64,000 nt of DNA from CAWDJT01 sp963828705 (GTDB lineage Bacteria > Desulfobacterota > Syntrophobacteria > Syntrophobacterales > Syntrophobacteraceae). The first letter of the stretch is position 1. Every line of letters begins with the position of its first letter. The notes below the pieces were generated by a model, which was given only the letters and a program-made list of their open reading frames with translations, made no database searches and had not been told where the DNA came from. A program made the position numbers and the translations under genes. This document shows positions 34,678 to 44,303 of the stretch, piece by piece. Where the stretch lies: contig CAWHGA010000040.1 in NCBI GenBank assembly GCA_963828705.1, forward strand, positions 11,553-75,552, given 5' to 3'.

Positions 34678-35160
34678 TCAAGCGCTGGCCGTTTTACGGA
34701 GTTCCATCGCAGTAGCAGCTGGCGCGGGGGCTGCCTCCCTAGGCGGCAACCCAGCAATGGCAGGCCCTCCCAGGTCCCGAAGGAGCTGCGTGAAGGAGCG
34801 GATTTCTTCGGCAAAAATATTCCCTTCGGAAGCCGAAACCCATTTCAGATGCAATCGCCGCTCGTCAATTCCAAGCAACCTCAAGATCTGCAGGGTTTCA
34901 TCGACGACTTTCTGACACTTAACATTACCTTCCAGGTAATTGCAGTCGCCGATGTGTCACCCGGATACCATCACGCCGTCCATGCCGGCGCGGAAGGCAT
35001 TGAGTATGAAGCCATGATTCACCCGTCCGGAACACATGAGCCGGATCAGCCGCACATTGGGTGGGTACTGCATACGCGCCACACCCGCCAGGTCGGCGCC
35101 CGCATAGGCGCACCAGTTACACACGAAGGCTAAGATCTTGGGTTCTCGATTCTGCGACAT
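34678..35160 (-). CDS. mvhD: MvhD-type electron-transfer subunit with one selenocysteine
   Basis: This 160-residue MvhD homologue starts at ATG 35160 behind AGGAAAGG. It reads PKILAFVCNWCAYAGADLAG and LIRLMCSGRVNHGFILNAF. It then meets an in-frame TGA at 34959-34957 (residue 68) in MVSG-U-HIGDCNYLEGN, where relatives have Cys, and continues in the same frame to KWVSASEGNIFAEEIRSF and a stop at 34678. An ATTACC-TGGAA-GGTAAT hairpin lies 16 nt after the TGA. The C-terminal tail is Ala/Pro-rich. It transfers electrons to the neighbouring HdrA. Together with the other mvhD it gives the operon one such subunit per HdrA. Confidence 0.85.
34924..34940 (-). promoter_or_regulatory. SECIS-like hairpin after the TGA of mvhD (34678-35160)
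   Basis: Coding strand ATTACC-TGGAA-GGTAAT, 6-bp stem, 5-nt loop, 16 nt after the TGA at 34959-34957. Stem and spacing are the same as at 29814-29830. Confidence 0.72.
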
Positions 35161-35265
35161 GGCCTTTCCTAATCAAGAAGTTTTCATTGCCTAAGAAACC
35201 GTAAAACACGCTGATCACTCAAGTTGTCATGCGACACGCCAATGGTGGTTTCGTAGTAAGTTTGT

Positions 35266-38200
35266 TTATCCCAACGCCTCGATGATGGCGTTGACCTGTT
35301 GATCGCGGAAATGAGCCAGCGATGCGGCTCCCGTGGGGCAGGCAACGTTGCAGGCGCCACAACCGGTACACAGAGCCTGATTGACCACGGCCCGCCGCTT
35401 GCCTTCCTCCACGTCCTGGACCTTGATGGCTGAGAACTTACAGGTCTTTTCACACTCACCGCAAGCGCGGCAGAGCAGCGGGTTGACCTGATTGATTACC
35501 CCAGTGGCCACCATCACCTTGCGCGAGAGGATAGTCACCGCACGGGAAACAGCGCCACGCGCCTGGGCGATCGCTTCGTTGGCGAATTTGGGGCCCTGAG
35601 CCAGCCCACAAAGGAATATGCCGGCAGTCGGGAAATCCAAAGGCCGCAGCTTGAGGTGCGCCTCCATGAAAAAGCCGTCCTGGTCCAGGGGCAGCCTCAG
35701 GGTTTCAGAGAGCGTCTTGGCTTCCATTTTCGGCCGGATGGCCGCGCTTAAGACCAGCAAATCGGTGTCGAACTGGATCGGCAGTTGCAAGTTGGCGTCG
35801 TGCAGCGCCACCCGCAATTGATAATCGGTCGCTTCCACAGTCGGTTTCTGTTCGTATTCGAAGCGGAAGAAGCGGACCCCCTGGCGACGTGCTTCCTGAT
35901 AATAGAGCTCCTTCATGGCGAACGTCCGGATATCACGGTAGAGCACTGATATCTGGGCCTGCGGATTGAGTTCCTTGAGCTTCAGGCTGTTTTTCACCGC
36001 CGACGTACAACAAACGCGGCTACAATAGGAGTTGTCCGGTTCACGCGATCCCACGCACTGAATCATAACCACCCGCCGGAGCTTGCGGGCCTGGTCGGGG
36101 TGGTTCACCAGCATTTGTTCAAATTCCTTCTGGGTCACCACGCGCGGGTCCTGGCCGTACAAGTATTCGTTGGGTTTGTATTCTTCCCCGCCGGTGGCGA
36201 TGATCATCACCCCGTGGGACAGTTCCTGCTGGACTCCCGTCCATGGCCAGGGTGGTGGTGAAGTTGCCGCAACTGCCCGTGCTGGCCTGAACTTCCGTGT
36301 TTTTCTGCACGGTGATGAGCGGGTTGGCTTCCACCTTTTCGATCAGGTCTCTGTAGATAGGCTGCCGGATTGGCGCCTTCCTCGGTGTAGTGCAGAGTCC
36401 GCGCATTGCCGCCCAGTTCGGCCGATCGTTCCACCAGCACCGCTGGAAATCCCTGTTCAGCGATAGACAACGCGGCGGTAAGACCCGCCAGGCCACCGCC
36501 CACCACCAAGGCTTTCTGCACCACTTCGTAGGCAAAATCGTGCAGCGGTTCCAGGAGACGGGCTCGCGACACCGACATCCGCACCAGGTCCTTGGCCTTG
36601 TCGGTGGCCGCCTCCGGCTCTCCTTGATGCACCCAGGAATCCTGTTCGCGAATATTGGCCAGTTCAAAGAGATACTGGTTGAGACCGGCTTCCCGCAGAG
36701 TACTGCGGAACAGGGGTTCGTGGGTGCGCGGCGTACACGATGCGACAATCACTCGATTGATCTGGAGTTCCTCGATGACCCTTTTGATCTCTTTTTGCTG
36801 ATCGGTGGAGCAGGCAAAAAGGCAATTGGTGGCAAAGGCCACGTCGGGAAGCGAACGCGCGTAGGCGGCCACCTCTTCAACGTTGACCACGCCGGCGATG
36901 TTGATGCCGCAATGGCACACGAACACCGCAATGCGTGGTGCCTGTCCTACCACGTCGCGTTCTGGATATTGGGGTGCCGGGGTGATCTGTGAACCGCGGG
37001 CTTCAGCCAGCAGTGCCGTGGCACAGCCGGCCGCGCTGCTTCCTTGCTGTACCGAGTCGGGGATGTCCTTGGGGCCTTGTGCCACACCGCACACATAGAC
37101 ACCCGGTTGCGACGTGGCCACCAGGTCCATGGGATCGGTGCTGCAGAATCCGTGACCGTCGAGCTGCACACCCAGCCGCTGAGCGGTTTCCACTGTGGAC
37201 GGATGCGCGCAAAGTCCTATGGAGAGGACCACCAGGTCGAATTCTTCTTCACTGATGTGATTGTCGGCATCCACGTAGCTAAGCCGCAAGGTGTCGGTTT
37301 CCGGCACTGGCACCACGCGGGAAACCATCGAGCGTACATAGCGCACTCCAGTTTCATCCCTGGCCCGCTCATAGAAACGGTCGAACCCTTTACCTTGAGC
37401 GCGCATGTCGATGTAGAATATGGTGGTTTCTATGTCGTGTTCGTGTTCCTTGGTGATCATGGCCTGTTTGGTGGCGTACATACAGCAAACCGACGAACAG
37501 TAATCGTTGCCGATGCTGCTGTCACGCGATCCGACGCATTGGATCCAGGCGATGCGGTTGGGCTTCTTGGCGTCGGAAATCCGTTGGATGTGTCCGCCAA
37601 ATGGTCCGGCTGCAGAAAGAATGCGTTCGTATTCGAGGCTGGTCACGACATTGGGCCAGAGCCCATAGCCGTATTCCGGTTTGAGGCGCGCATCGAAGGG
37701 TTTGAAGCCGGGGGCGAACACCACTGCACCGACCTGGAGCTCTTCAATGGTGGGCTGCTGTTCGTGGTCGACAGCCCGGGCCATGCACGCGTCCACGCAA
37801 CGGTAACACTCGCTGCAAATGCCGCATTGGAGGCAGCGTTTGGCTTCTGCCAGCGCCTGGGCTTCGCTGAATCCCAACTGAACTTCTTCAAAGGTGTGTT
37901 TGCGTTTTGCCGGTGCCAGCCTGGGCATCTTCACCCGGCCTTCCTTGACGAAATCGCCCGGCGGCAGATCCACGGGCTGAAGCTGCACATCCCTGCCGGC
38001 TTTCATGTCTTCGCCGCTGAGGAAACGATCAATGGAAATAGCCGCCTGACGCCCTGCCTTGATGGCTTCCACCACCGTGGCTGCACCGGTAACTACGTCC
38101 CCGCCGGCGAAAACCCCGTCCACGGAAGTGGCAAAGGTGATCGGGGTCTACTTCCAGAGTTCCCCACTTGTTGACACCGGGGCGAAGATTCTGTGGTTCC

Positions 38201-39727
38201 TGTTCGAAAAAAGTCCAGGTCGGCGGCCAGCCCGATGGCGCTGACGAGACTGTCCACCGCCATGGTGTACTCCGACCCGACAACCGGGACCGGGCGGCGA
38301 CGCCCGCTGGCATCGGGTTCACCCAGTTCCATGCGGATGCAACGAACTTCGGCAATGCGTCCGGAACTCCCGGCCAGCGCCTCAACAGGGGCGGTCAGAT
38401 AATGAAAATGGATACCCTCTTCTTCGGCTTCCTCTATTTCTTCCTCGTTGGCCGGCATCTCTTCGCGGCTGCGCCGGTAGAGCACATGCACTTCTTTGGC
38501 ACCCTGGCGGAGGCTGGTTCGAGCCACGTCCATGGCTACATTGCCGCCGCCGACCACCGCCACCCGTTGGCCGAAATCCACGGTCTTGCCGCTGTTGATC
38601 TCCTTTAGAAAGTCGCCGCCGAAGAACACGCCGGGGAGATCTTCGCCGGGAATACCCAGCTTGGTGCTGCGCTGAGTACCAATCGCAATGAAAAGGGCAT
38701 CGTAGTCCTTGCGGAGGTCTTCGATCTTGACTTCCATTCCCAGGCGCATGCCGTAGCGGATTTCCACACCCAGTTTCTCGATGATGTCGATTTCAGCCTT
38801 GATGATATCTCGCGGGAGGCGATATTCGGGGATGCCGTAGCGGAGCCATCCGCCCGCTTCGGCCATGGCTTCAAAGATAGTCACCTGGTAGCCTTCGATG
38901 GCCAGGTAGTAACCGGCGGTCAAGCCCCCCGGTCCGGCGCCGATGACGGCCACCTTCTTGCCTCTGGATTCCTTCTTGTCGGGCACGTAGGGGGAGGTAT
39001 TGCGGAGGTCCAGGTCGGCCACGAAACGGTGCAGGTATTCGGTGGCGATGGGTTCATCGATCTGGCCACGGTTGCAGGCCGCTTCGCAGGGATGATTGCA
39101 CACCCGTCCACAGATGGCCGGCAACGGATTGTTCTGCTTGATCAGGTTGAGCGCTTCCTGGTAGCGTCCCTGAGCAATCAGAGCCACATAACCCTGGACA
39201 CTGATGCCGGCCGGACACGCATGTTTGCACGGGGCCACACCGCGTTTATCGATGGCAAAAGCGGACGGAATGGCCTGAGGATAATGGCGAAAAATGGCCT
39301 GTCGTTGGTTCAAGCCCAGATTGAAGTCAGCCTGCACATTGATGGGACAGACCTTGGCGCATTCGCCACAACCGGTGCAGCGGTCTTCGAACACAAAGCG
39401 CGGGTTGCGTTTGACGGTCAGGGAAAAATTTCCCGGTTCGCCGTCAATGCCTTCCACCGTGGTTCTGGTCAAAATGGTGATGTCGCGTTGACTGGCCAAT
39501 TCCACCAATTTTGGACCCATCATACAAGAGGAGCAGTCATTGGTGGGGAAGGTTTTGTCGAGCTGAGCCATGGTGCCGCCCACGCTCGGTTGTTCCTCCA
39601 CCAGATAGACCTTGAACCCGGAGTTGGCGATGTCCAGGGCGCTCTGGATCCCGGCAATCCCGCCCCCAACCACGGCAACCGCTCCGATCTTTTGGCTCTG
39701 TGGATCCGCTTTCTTCCGCTTTGGCAT
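35266..39727 (-). CDS. hdrA: HdrA with inserted GltD-like NAD(P)H module (frameshifts)
   Basis: About 1487 residues. Residues 1-160: HdrA FAD part (VVGGGIAGIQSALDIA, NDCSSC at 63-68, CTGCGECAKVCP at 117-128). About 165-560: a glutamate-synthase small-subunit-like insert with its own FeS cysteines (CKHACPAG, CGRVCNHPCEAAC), FAD site VIGAGPGGLTAGYYL and NAD(P)H site GGGNVAMDVAR at 393-403 with RRSREEMP. Then the second HdrA unit (VFVCHCGINIAG, VVGGGLAGLTAALSIAEQG) and C-terminal CRACGECEKTC and CTGCGACNVACP. Breaks near 38205, 38130, 36355 and 36240. The insert suggests NAD(P)H as direct electron partner for flavin-based bifurcation or confurcation. The first CxxC here keeps cysteine, unlike the downstream HdrA. 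Confidence 0.83.
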
Positions 39728-39860
39728 AAAACCCTCAATCTTTCGTTATCGTCGGGACCACTCACAGGAAACTGGAAGCTTGCGCGCTTGCCTGATCAAG
39801 TGGCAGCCGGCAAGGCTGGTGCCACCTTGCCACCGGAATCGACCATCGCCGCTTGAGCGG

Positions 39861-40724
39861 CTACGGGCGCAGCAATCCGAGTCCGCGCAGCAGCGGCAGA
39901 GGATCGACGAAATGCCGCGCCAGGTTTGCTTTTACCCCCGGCAACCGGCACGCCAGTCCGACCAGTTCACTGAAATACAGGATGGGAAGGCCGAACTTCC
40001 TCCCCCAGGTGGCTTCAATCTTGTCCTGATAAAGATCCAAATTGGCATGGCACATCTGGCACGACACCACGATGGCATGAGCACCAACCCGTGCCGCCAT
40101 GTCATAGAGTTTGCCCACCATCTGGTGCACCATGTCGGGTCTTGACAGCGCCAGGCTGGCTCCGCAACAGTCGGTCTTAAAGGGCCAGGCAAGGACCGTG
40201 GCCCCGAGAGCCTTCATCAATCGGTCCATGCTCTGCGGGTTTTCGCAGTCGGCGGCGTCGGTCATCTTGGGTGGGCGGCTGGCCATGCAGCCGTAGTAAC
40301 AGACCACCTTCAGGTCCTTGAGCGGTGTCTTGACCTTGGCGGTGATTTGCGACAGGATCGCATCGCTGGCCATAAAGTTGGCCAGGTCCCAGATGCGAGG
40401 CACGGCCGAGTCCAGCTCGATCCGATAATGCCGGCGATCTTCCCCTTGAAGAGTCTTGGCCGCGGTTTTCAAGCGGTTGAAGCACAGCGGGCAGGGAACC
40501 AACAGGTCGCGCGAACCCAGTTTGGCCGCTTCGCGAAGATTTCGCCCGGCCAGTTCGACGCTGGCTTGGTGGTTGATGCTATGAGCAGCGGTGGCCCCGC
40601 AGCAATTCCAGTCGGGGACCTCTTCCAGCTCAATTCCCAGAAGCATGCACAGCTCAGCAATGGAATCGGCGTAATCGCGCGCGGTCCCTTCCAGGGAACA
40701 GCCCGGATAATACGTCACTTTCAT
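39861..40724 (-). CDS. hdrB: Heterodisulfide reductase subunit B
   Basis: This 287-residue protein has two CCG domains, which bind the non-cubane 4Fe-4S clusters that cleave disulfides in methanogen HdrB. First: YYPGCSLEGTARDYADS, NCCGATAAHS, PCPLC. Second: YYGCMASRPPKM, DCCGASLALSRPDMV, SCQMC. Both are complete, unlike the HdrD-like protein downstream. It starts at ATG 40724, five bases after hdrC, and precedes the GltD-fused hdrA. In bacteria the substrate is not CoM-S-S-CoB; a thiol/disulfide carrier or another acceptor is likely. Confidence 0.93.
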   Translation of the reverse strand: MKVTYYPGCSLEGTARDYADSIAELCMLLGIELEEVPDWNCCGATAAHSINHQASVELAGRNLREAAKLGSRDLLVPCPLCFNRLKTAAKTLQGEDRRHYRIELDSAVPRIWDLANFMASDAILSQITAKVKTPLKDLKVVCYYGCMASRPPKMTDAADCENPQSMDRLMKALGATVLAWPFKTDCCGASLALSRPDMVHQMVGKLYDMAARVGAHAIVVSCQMCHANLDLYQDKIEATWGRKFGLPILYFSELVGLACRLPGVKANLARHFVDPLPLLRGLGLLRP

Positions 40725-40729
40725 TATGG

Positions 40730-41308
40730 TTATTCCTGCGTCTTGGAAGGTTTAAGGATGGCGCGAATTTCGCTCTTGCCCTTGATGCCCTTGGGGACTA
40801 ATGGCAAACGACCCCTTTTGAGCATGTTCCAACCCATCAGCATTTCATCTTTCCAGGAACCGGTCTCGATCATGCGTTTGGCAGAACCGCTGCGGAGCCA
40901 GTACATGGGCAGCAGCGCCCCTTCAAAAATCCGACCGCGCATGGCCACGTCAAAAAGGAAGGTTTCGTGCAACGCCCGTACCTGCGGTTGAGCGATGGCA
41001 GCACCGGTGCGAATAGCCAGTTCCTTCAGCCCGTCGATCAGTTCGGCGATCTTGACCCCGTTGGGACAGCGGGTGGTACAGGTCTCGCAAGATGCGCACA
41101 CCCAGATGGTCCGGGATTTAAGCACGGTTTCCTGCTGACCCAGCGAAACCAGGCGCACCACCTGGTCGGGGAGGAGATCCATGGCGAAGGTGGCGGGGCA
41201 GCCGCCGCTGCATTTGCGGCACTGAAAACAGGCCGAGGTGTCGAACTGACCGGCCGCATCGAAGGCTTCCATGGTGGCAAAATCTGTGTTACGAAAACTT
41301 GATTGCAT
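40730..41308 (-). CDS. hdrC: Heterodisulfide reductase subunit C
   Basis: This 192-residue protein has two 4Fe-4S motifs, CFQCRKCSGGCP at residues 27-38 and CASCETCTTRCP near 71-82, followed by a helical C-terminal part with a mild hydrophobic stretch (GALLPMYWLRSG). It relays electrons between HdrA and HdrB. It is the first gene of the minus-strand operon 41308-28751 and lies about 230 nt downstream of a good sigma70 promoter (41546-41574). Confidence 0.93.
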   Translation of the reverse strand: MQSSFRNTDFATMEAFDAAGQFDTSACFQCRKCSGGCPATFAMDLLPDQVVRLVSLGQQETVLKSRTIWVCASCETCTTRCPNGVKIAELIDGLKELAIRTGAAIAQPQVRALHETFLFDVAMRGRIFEGALLPMYWLRSGSAKRMIETGSWKDEMLMGWNMLKRGRLPLVPKGIKGKSEIRAILKPSKTQE

Positions 41309-41793
41309 ATGGGTTCGCTCTTCGGGGTGCAGGTTTGTTTTGACTCGTCCGGGGATTCCCCGGTGTTCCCTCGACGGATTAATCCGGCTGGGTCACCGGG
41401 CCTACTGCCTGAGGTTCGTGACATACTGAGGTCAGGGGGGAGACTTGAGCCCCTTTGCAACGGCGTCCAGTTCAGCGGCGTGAAACCTGTCACACATCTG
41501 CCAAGACGGTTGCCGGAGCCGGTTGTTCAACAATCAGACCACTGGATATTAAAGAGAACGGCAAACCCTGTCAAGGTGTAACCTGACAGACGACATAGTG
41601 ATTTTTGTGACAGCGTCTTGAGTCGAGGCCGCAAATTGAGTCCTTAAGAGGGTGTGGCGGACTGATCTCGAATTATATCTTCTGCCATATATGCTTTATA
41701 TGCCGATAGATATGTTGCAGCGGGTGGGAATTGGGATGGTTGTGGTCAAATGATACCGGATTCAGGGCCGGTCATCGTTGCGGGGAGGAAACC
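41309..41793. other. Divergent intergenic region between the Hdr operon and the HDOD/GAF gene
   Basis: 485 bp holding the hdrC promoter (41546-41574, minus strand) and the leader of the HDOD/GAF gene. The stretch 41670-41720 is AT-rich (ATATCTTCTGCCATATATGC) and may carry the promoter of the rightward gene. No small gene is evident. Confidence 0.5.
41546..41574 (-). promoter_or_regulatory. Sigma70-type promoter of the Hdr operon
   Basis: On the minus strand TTGACA (41574-41569), a 17-bp spacer and TAATAT (41551-41546). The -35 is perfect and the -10 close to consensus. Transcription would begin near 41539 and give a leader of about 230 nt before hdrC. Confidence 0.65.
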
Positions 41794-43245
41794 GTGAGTG
41801 AGGACAAGCGGGAGGACAACCTGGATCTTTGGACCAGACGCCTGAGCAAGCAGGACATGCCCATTTTTGCGCGCACCGCGGAATATGTTACTAACGTGGT
41901 AATCCGAGACTACTCTTCGGTGGCCGATCTTTCCCGAGGTATTCTCCAGGATGCTTCCATGACCGCCCGCATGCTGCGCATGGCCAACAGCATCCACTAC
42001 AATCCGCATTCACAAAGCATCAGCACTATCACACGTGCGGTCATGGTCTTGGGTTTCGAAACCGTTCGCAGCATGTGCCTGTCGTTTGTCCTAATCGAGT
42101 CGCTGCTCAAAGGTGCTCAACGGGAACGGGCCTACCAGGAAATGGCTCGGTCCTTTCATGCCGCCGTGCAGGCCAAGCGCTTGGCCGCCTTTCTCCATGA
42201 TGAATCTCCTGAGGAGATTTTCATCGCCGCGTTGCTCTATCGTCTAGGGCACATCGCCTTCTGGTGTTTTGGCGGGGATCTGGCTGATCAACTCGAAGAA
42301 GCCATGCTCAAACCCGGCTACACCCAGTCGGCGGCCGAGCGTGAGGTCCTGGGATTCCGCCTGGAACAGTTGACTGCCCGGCTGGGGCAGGAGTGGCAAC
42401 TGGGCAGACTGCTTCAATCGTCGCTGGAATGGACCGGCAATCCCGAATCCCGGGCCAGTCACATCGTTGTTGGGCATAAGTTGGCCGCCAATGCCGAAAG
42501 AGGCTGGGACTCCAAAGAAGTTAAACGGTTGATAGGCAACTTGGCGGAACAGATGAAGATCTCCGTGGAAGCTGTGACCCAGCTGGTTCATTCCAGTGCC
42601 GAGGAGGCCGCAGACATCGTGGAACACTTCGGTGGAACAAGAAAATTTCGGCGGATGATTCCGCTGCCGCCCGAAGCACACGTTCCGGAAGCAGAAGAGG
42701 ATCACCCGGGATCGCATTTTCCGGAGCCAGATCGTCTGCTTCAGTTCAAGATTCTCCATGAGCTTTCGAATTTGCTTCTCACTAAGAAACTAGATATCAA
42801 CCTGTTGTTTTCTATATTGCTGGAGGGGATTTTCCGAGGTGTGGGTATGGACCGGGTGATGTTTGCGCTGCTTACCCCCGATCGGCGGCAGTTGCGGGGC
42901 AAGTTCGGCCTGGGTTGGGAGAGCAACACCCTGATTAAGGAGTTCTTGGTGGAAGCGATTCCACCGACTGCCAACATCTTCAGCTATTGTCTGGTTCAGC
43001 GCCAGCCGTTGTGGGCAGACGATAATTTGGCGGTTGAAGTACGGCGGCTCCTGACTCCAGAGATTATCCGATTGATCGGGCAGTCTCCGTTCTTCTTAAT
43101 GGCGATCGCGGTCAAAGATCGTCCCATCGGGGTGATCTACGCCGACCGTCAGCCCAGTGGCCGAGATCTGGATGAGGAGAGCTTCACCAGCTTCAAATAC
43201 TTTTGTCAGCAAGCCGATATCAATCTTTCCTACGTGGCATCATGA
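41794..43245 (+). CDS. HDOD-GAF signalling protein
   Basis: About 483 residues from GTG 41794 (GGGGAGGA upstream). The N-terminal HDOD domain (about 20-220: LSKQDMPIFARTAEYV, DASMTARMLRMANSIHYNP, AVMVLGFETVRSM) has the HD pair replaced, since LLYRLGHIAFW has no HD. It therefore cannot be a phosphodiesterase. A charged linker and a GAF domain (about 325-480: FKILHELSNLLLTKKLDINLL, AIAVKDRPIGVIYADRQ) follow. It is divergent from the Hdr operon. A signal-integrating scaffold is the likely role; the ligand is unknown. Confidence 0.85.
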   Translation: MSEDKREDNLDLWTRRLSKQDMPIFARTAEYVTNVVIRDYSSVADLSRGILQDASMTARMLRMANSIHYNPHSQSISTITRAVMVLGFETVRSMCLSFVLIESLLKGAQRERAYQEMARSFHAAVQAKRLAAFLHDESPEEIFIAALLYRLGHIAFWCFGGDLADQLEEAMLKPGYTQSAAEREVLGFRLEQLTARLGQEWQLGRLLQSSLEWTGNPESRASHIVVGHKLAANAERGWDSKEVKRLIGNLAEQMKISVEAVTQLVHSSAEEAADIVEHFGGTRKFRRMIPLPPEAHVPEAEEDHPGSHFPEPDRLLQFKILHELSNLLLTKKLDINLLFSILLEGIFRGVGMDRVMFALLTPDRRQLRGKFGLGWESNTLIKEFLVEAIPPTANIFSYCLVQRQPLWADDNLAVEVRRLLTPEIIRLIGQSPFFLMAIAVKDRPIGVIYADRQPSGRDLDEESFTSFKYFCQQADINLSYVAS

Positions 43246-43565
43246 TACAGCTTTCAAGCGCTGCTGGCCAAGGCGGGATCGCTCACCACTCACCGAGATC
43301 CGGCTTGTATCGGCGTTTCCCTCCTCAATCAGCAGGTCATCGTTGCGGCCTTCCCTTTTCGAAAAAGACACTTCACTAACCAAACCCTGTGGTATATGTT
43401 GAATCGGCACGCTGCGAGGGGCCAAGGAGCGCTCGGCGGGGTATTGCGGATGGCAAGGCAACCCGGACATTGCAGCTGTTGATAGATCGTACTTCCCGCG
43501 TTCGGGGCGTGAGCTCCCCGGAGAAGGCTGCGCAATGCTGATCCGGCGCGAATGAGAGGACCTTT
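43246..43565. other. Intergenic region, nothing recognised
   Basis: 320 bp between two rightward genes. Short frames on both strands lack any conserved sequence. The lipid gene start at 43566 has GAGAGGACC upstream. Confidence 0.35.
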
Positions 43566-44303
43566 ATGCTCAAGGGAACAGCGATCGAGACTTCCTACTA
43601 TCAGATGTTGGACCGTTATCTGGTGCCGGTTCTGATAGTGCTTCGACTGAGGCCAAATCATATCACCATTATGGGGTTCGTTGTCAGCCTTACGGCTGGG
43701 TTCGTGTTTGCCTTTGACACCATGTGGGGCGGGGTCCTGACACTGCTCACCGGTCTGCTCGACACTCTGGATGGTTCGCTCGCACGGATGCTGGGTGAAG
43801 CCAAGAAATACGGAGCATTTCTCGATTCAGTCCTGGATCGTTATACGGAACTCGTTATCTATCTGGGAATCTGGTGTTACTTCTACCAGCAAGGACGGGC
43901 TTCCTCCTGGCTCTCTTTGATTCTTCTGCTGATCCTGTTTGGGTCGCTCATGGTAAGCTACACGCGGGCCCGCGCCGAAGGGCTGGGGCAACCTTGTCTG
44001 GTAGGCCTTTTCCAGCGGGGTGAACGGATCATTCTCCTCGGCCTCGCGGGCATCATCAACCCCCTGGTCAATCATGGCCTGGCCTTCCTCGGCAGCGCAG
44101 CGCTGCGGGATGTCTTGCTGGTCGGCGTGCTGTTCGTTATGGCAGTCGGTACTAATATTACCGCGCTTTGGCGGTTCCTGCACGTGCTCAATAACCTCCG
44201 CCGCGAGTTGAGCCCACCATCATCATCGATCAGTCTTCCATCAACCTCGATTTGTTCAGCGTTTTATTGCGTCAGCCAGTTGCTTCCGCATCAGGGTGCT
44301 TAA
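43566..44303 (+). CDS. CDP-alcohol phosphatidyltransferase family protein
   Basis: This 245-residue integral membrane enzyme has the complete family signature D-G-x2-A-R-x8-G-x3-D-x3-D (DGSLARMLGEAKKYGAFLDSVLD) at about residues 60-82. About six membrane helices follow or surround it. Members join a CDP-activated lipid to an alcohol (inositol phosphate, glycerol phosphate or serine). The specific alcohol is not clear, though the start PNHITIMGFVVSLTAG resembles archaetidylinositol/phosphatidylinositol-phosphate synthase relatives. The 3' end overlaps the convergent metE-like gene by 48 bases, and the last 30 residues look unlike the family. A frame error near the end is possible. Confidence 0.82.
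   Translation: MLKGTAIETSYYQMLDRYLVPVLIVLRLRPNHITIMGFVVSLTAGFVFAFDTMWGGVLTLLTGLLDTLDGSLARMLGEAKKYGAFLDSVLDRYTELVIYLGIWCYFYQQGRASSWLSLILLLILFGSLMVSYTRARAEGLGQPCLVGLFQRGERIILLGLAGIINPLVNHGLAFLGSAALRDVLLVGVLFVMAVGTNITALWRFLHVLNNLRRELSPPSSSISLPSTSICSAFYCVSQLLPHQGA

Noticed and set aside
37044..38174. 376-codon plus-strand frame
   Set aside because: Antisense to the GltD-fused hdrA and rich in His/Gly as shadow frames are.
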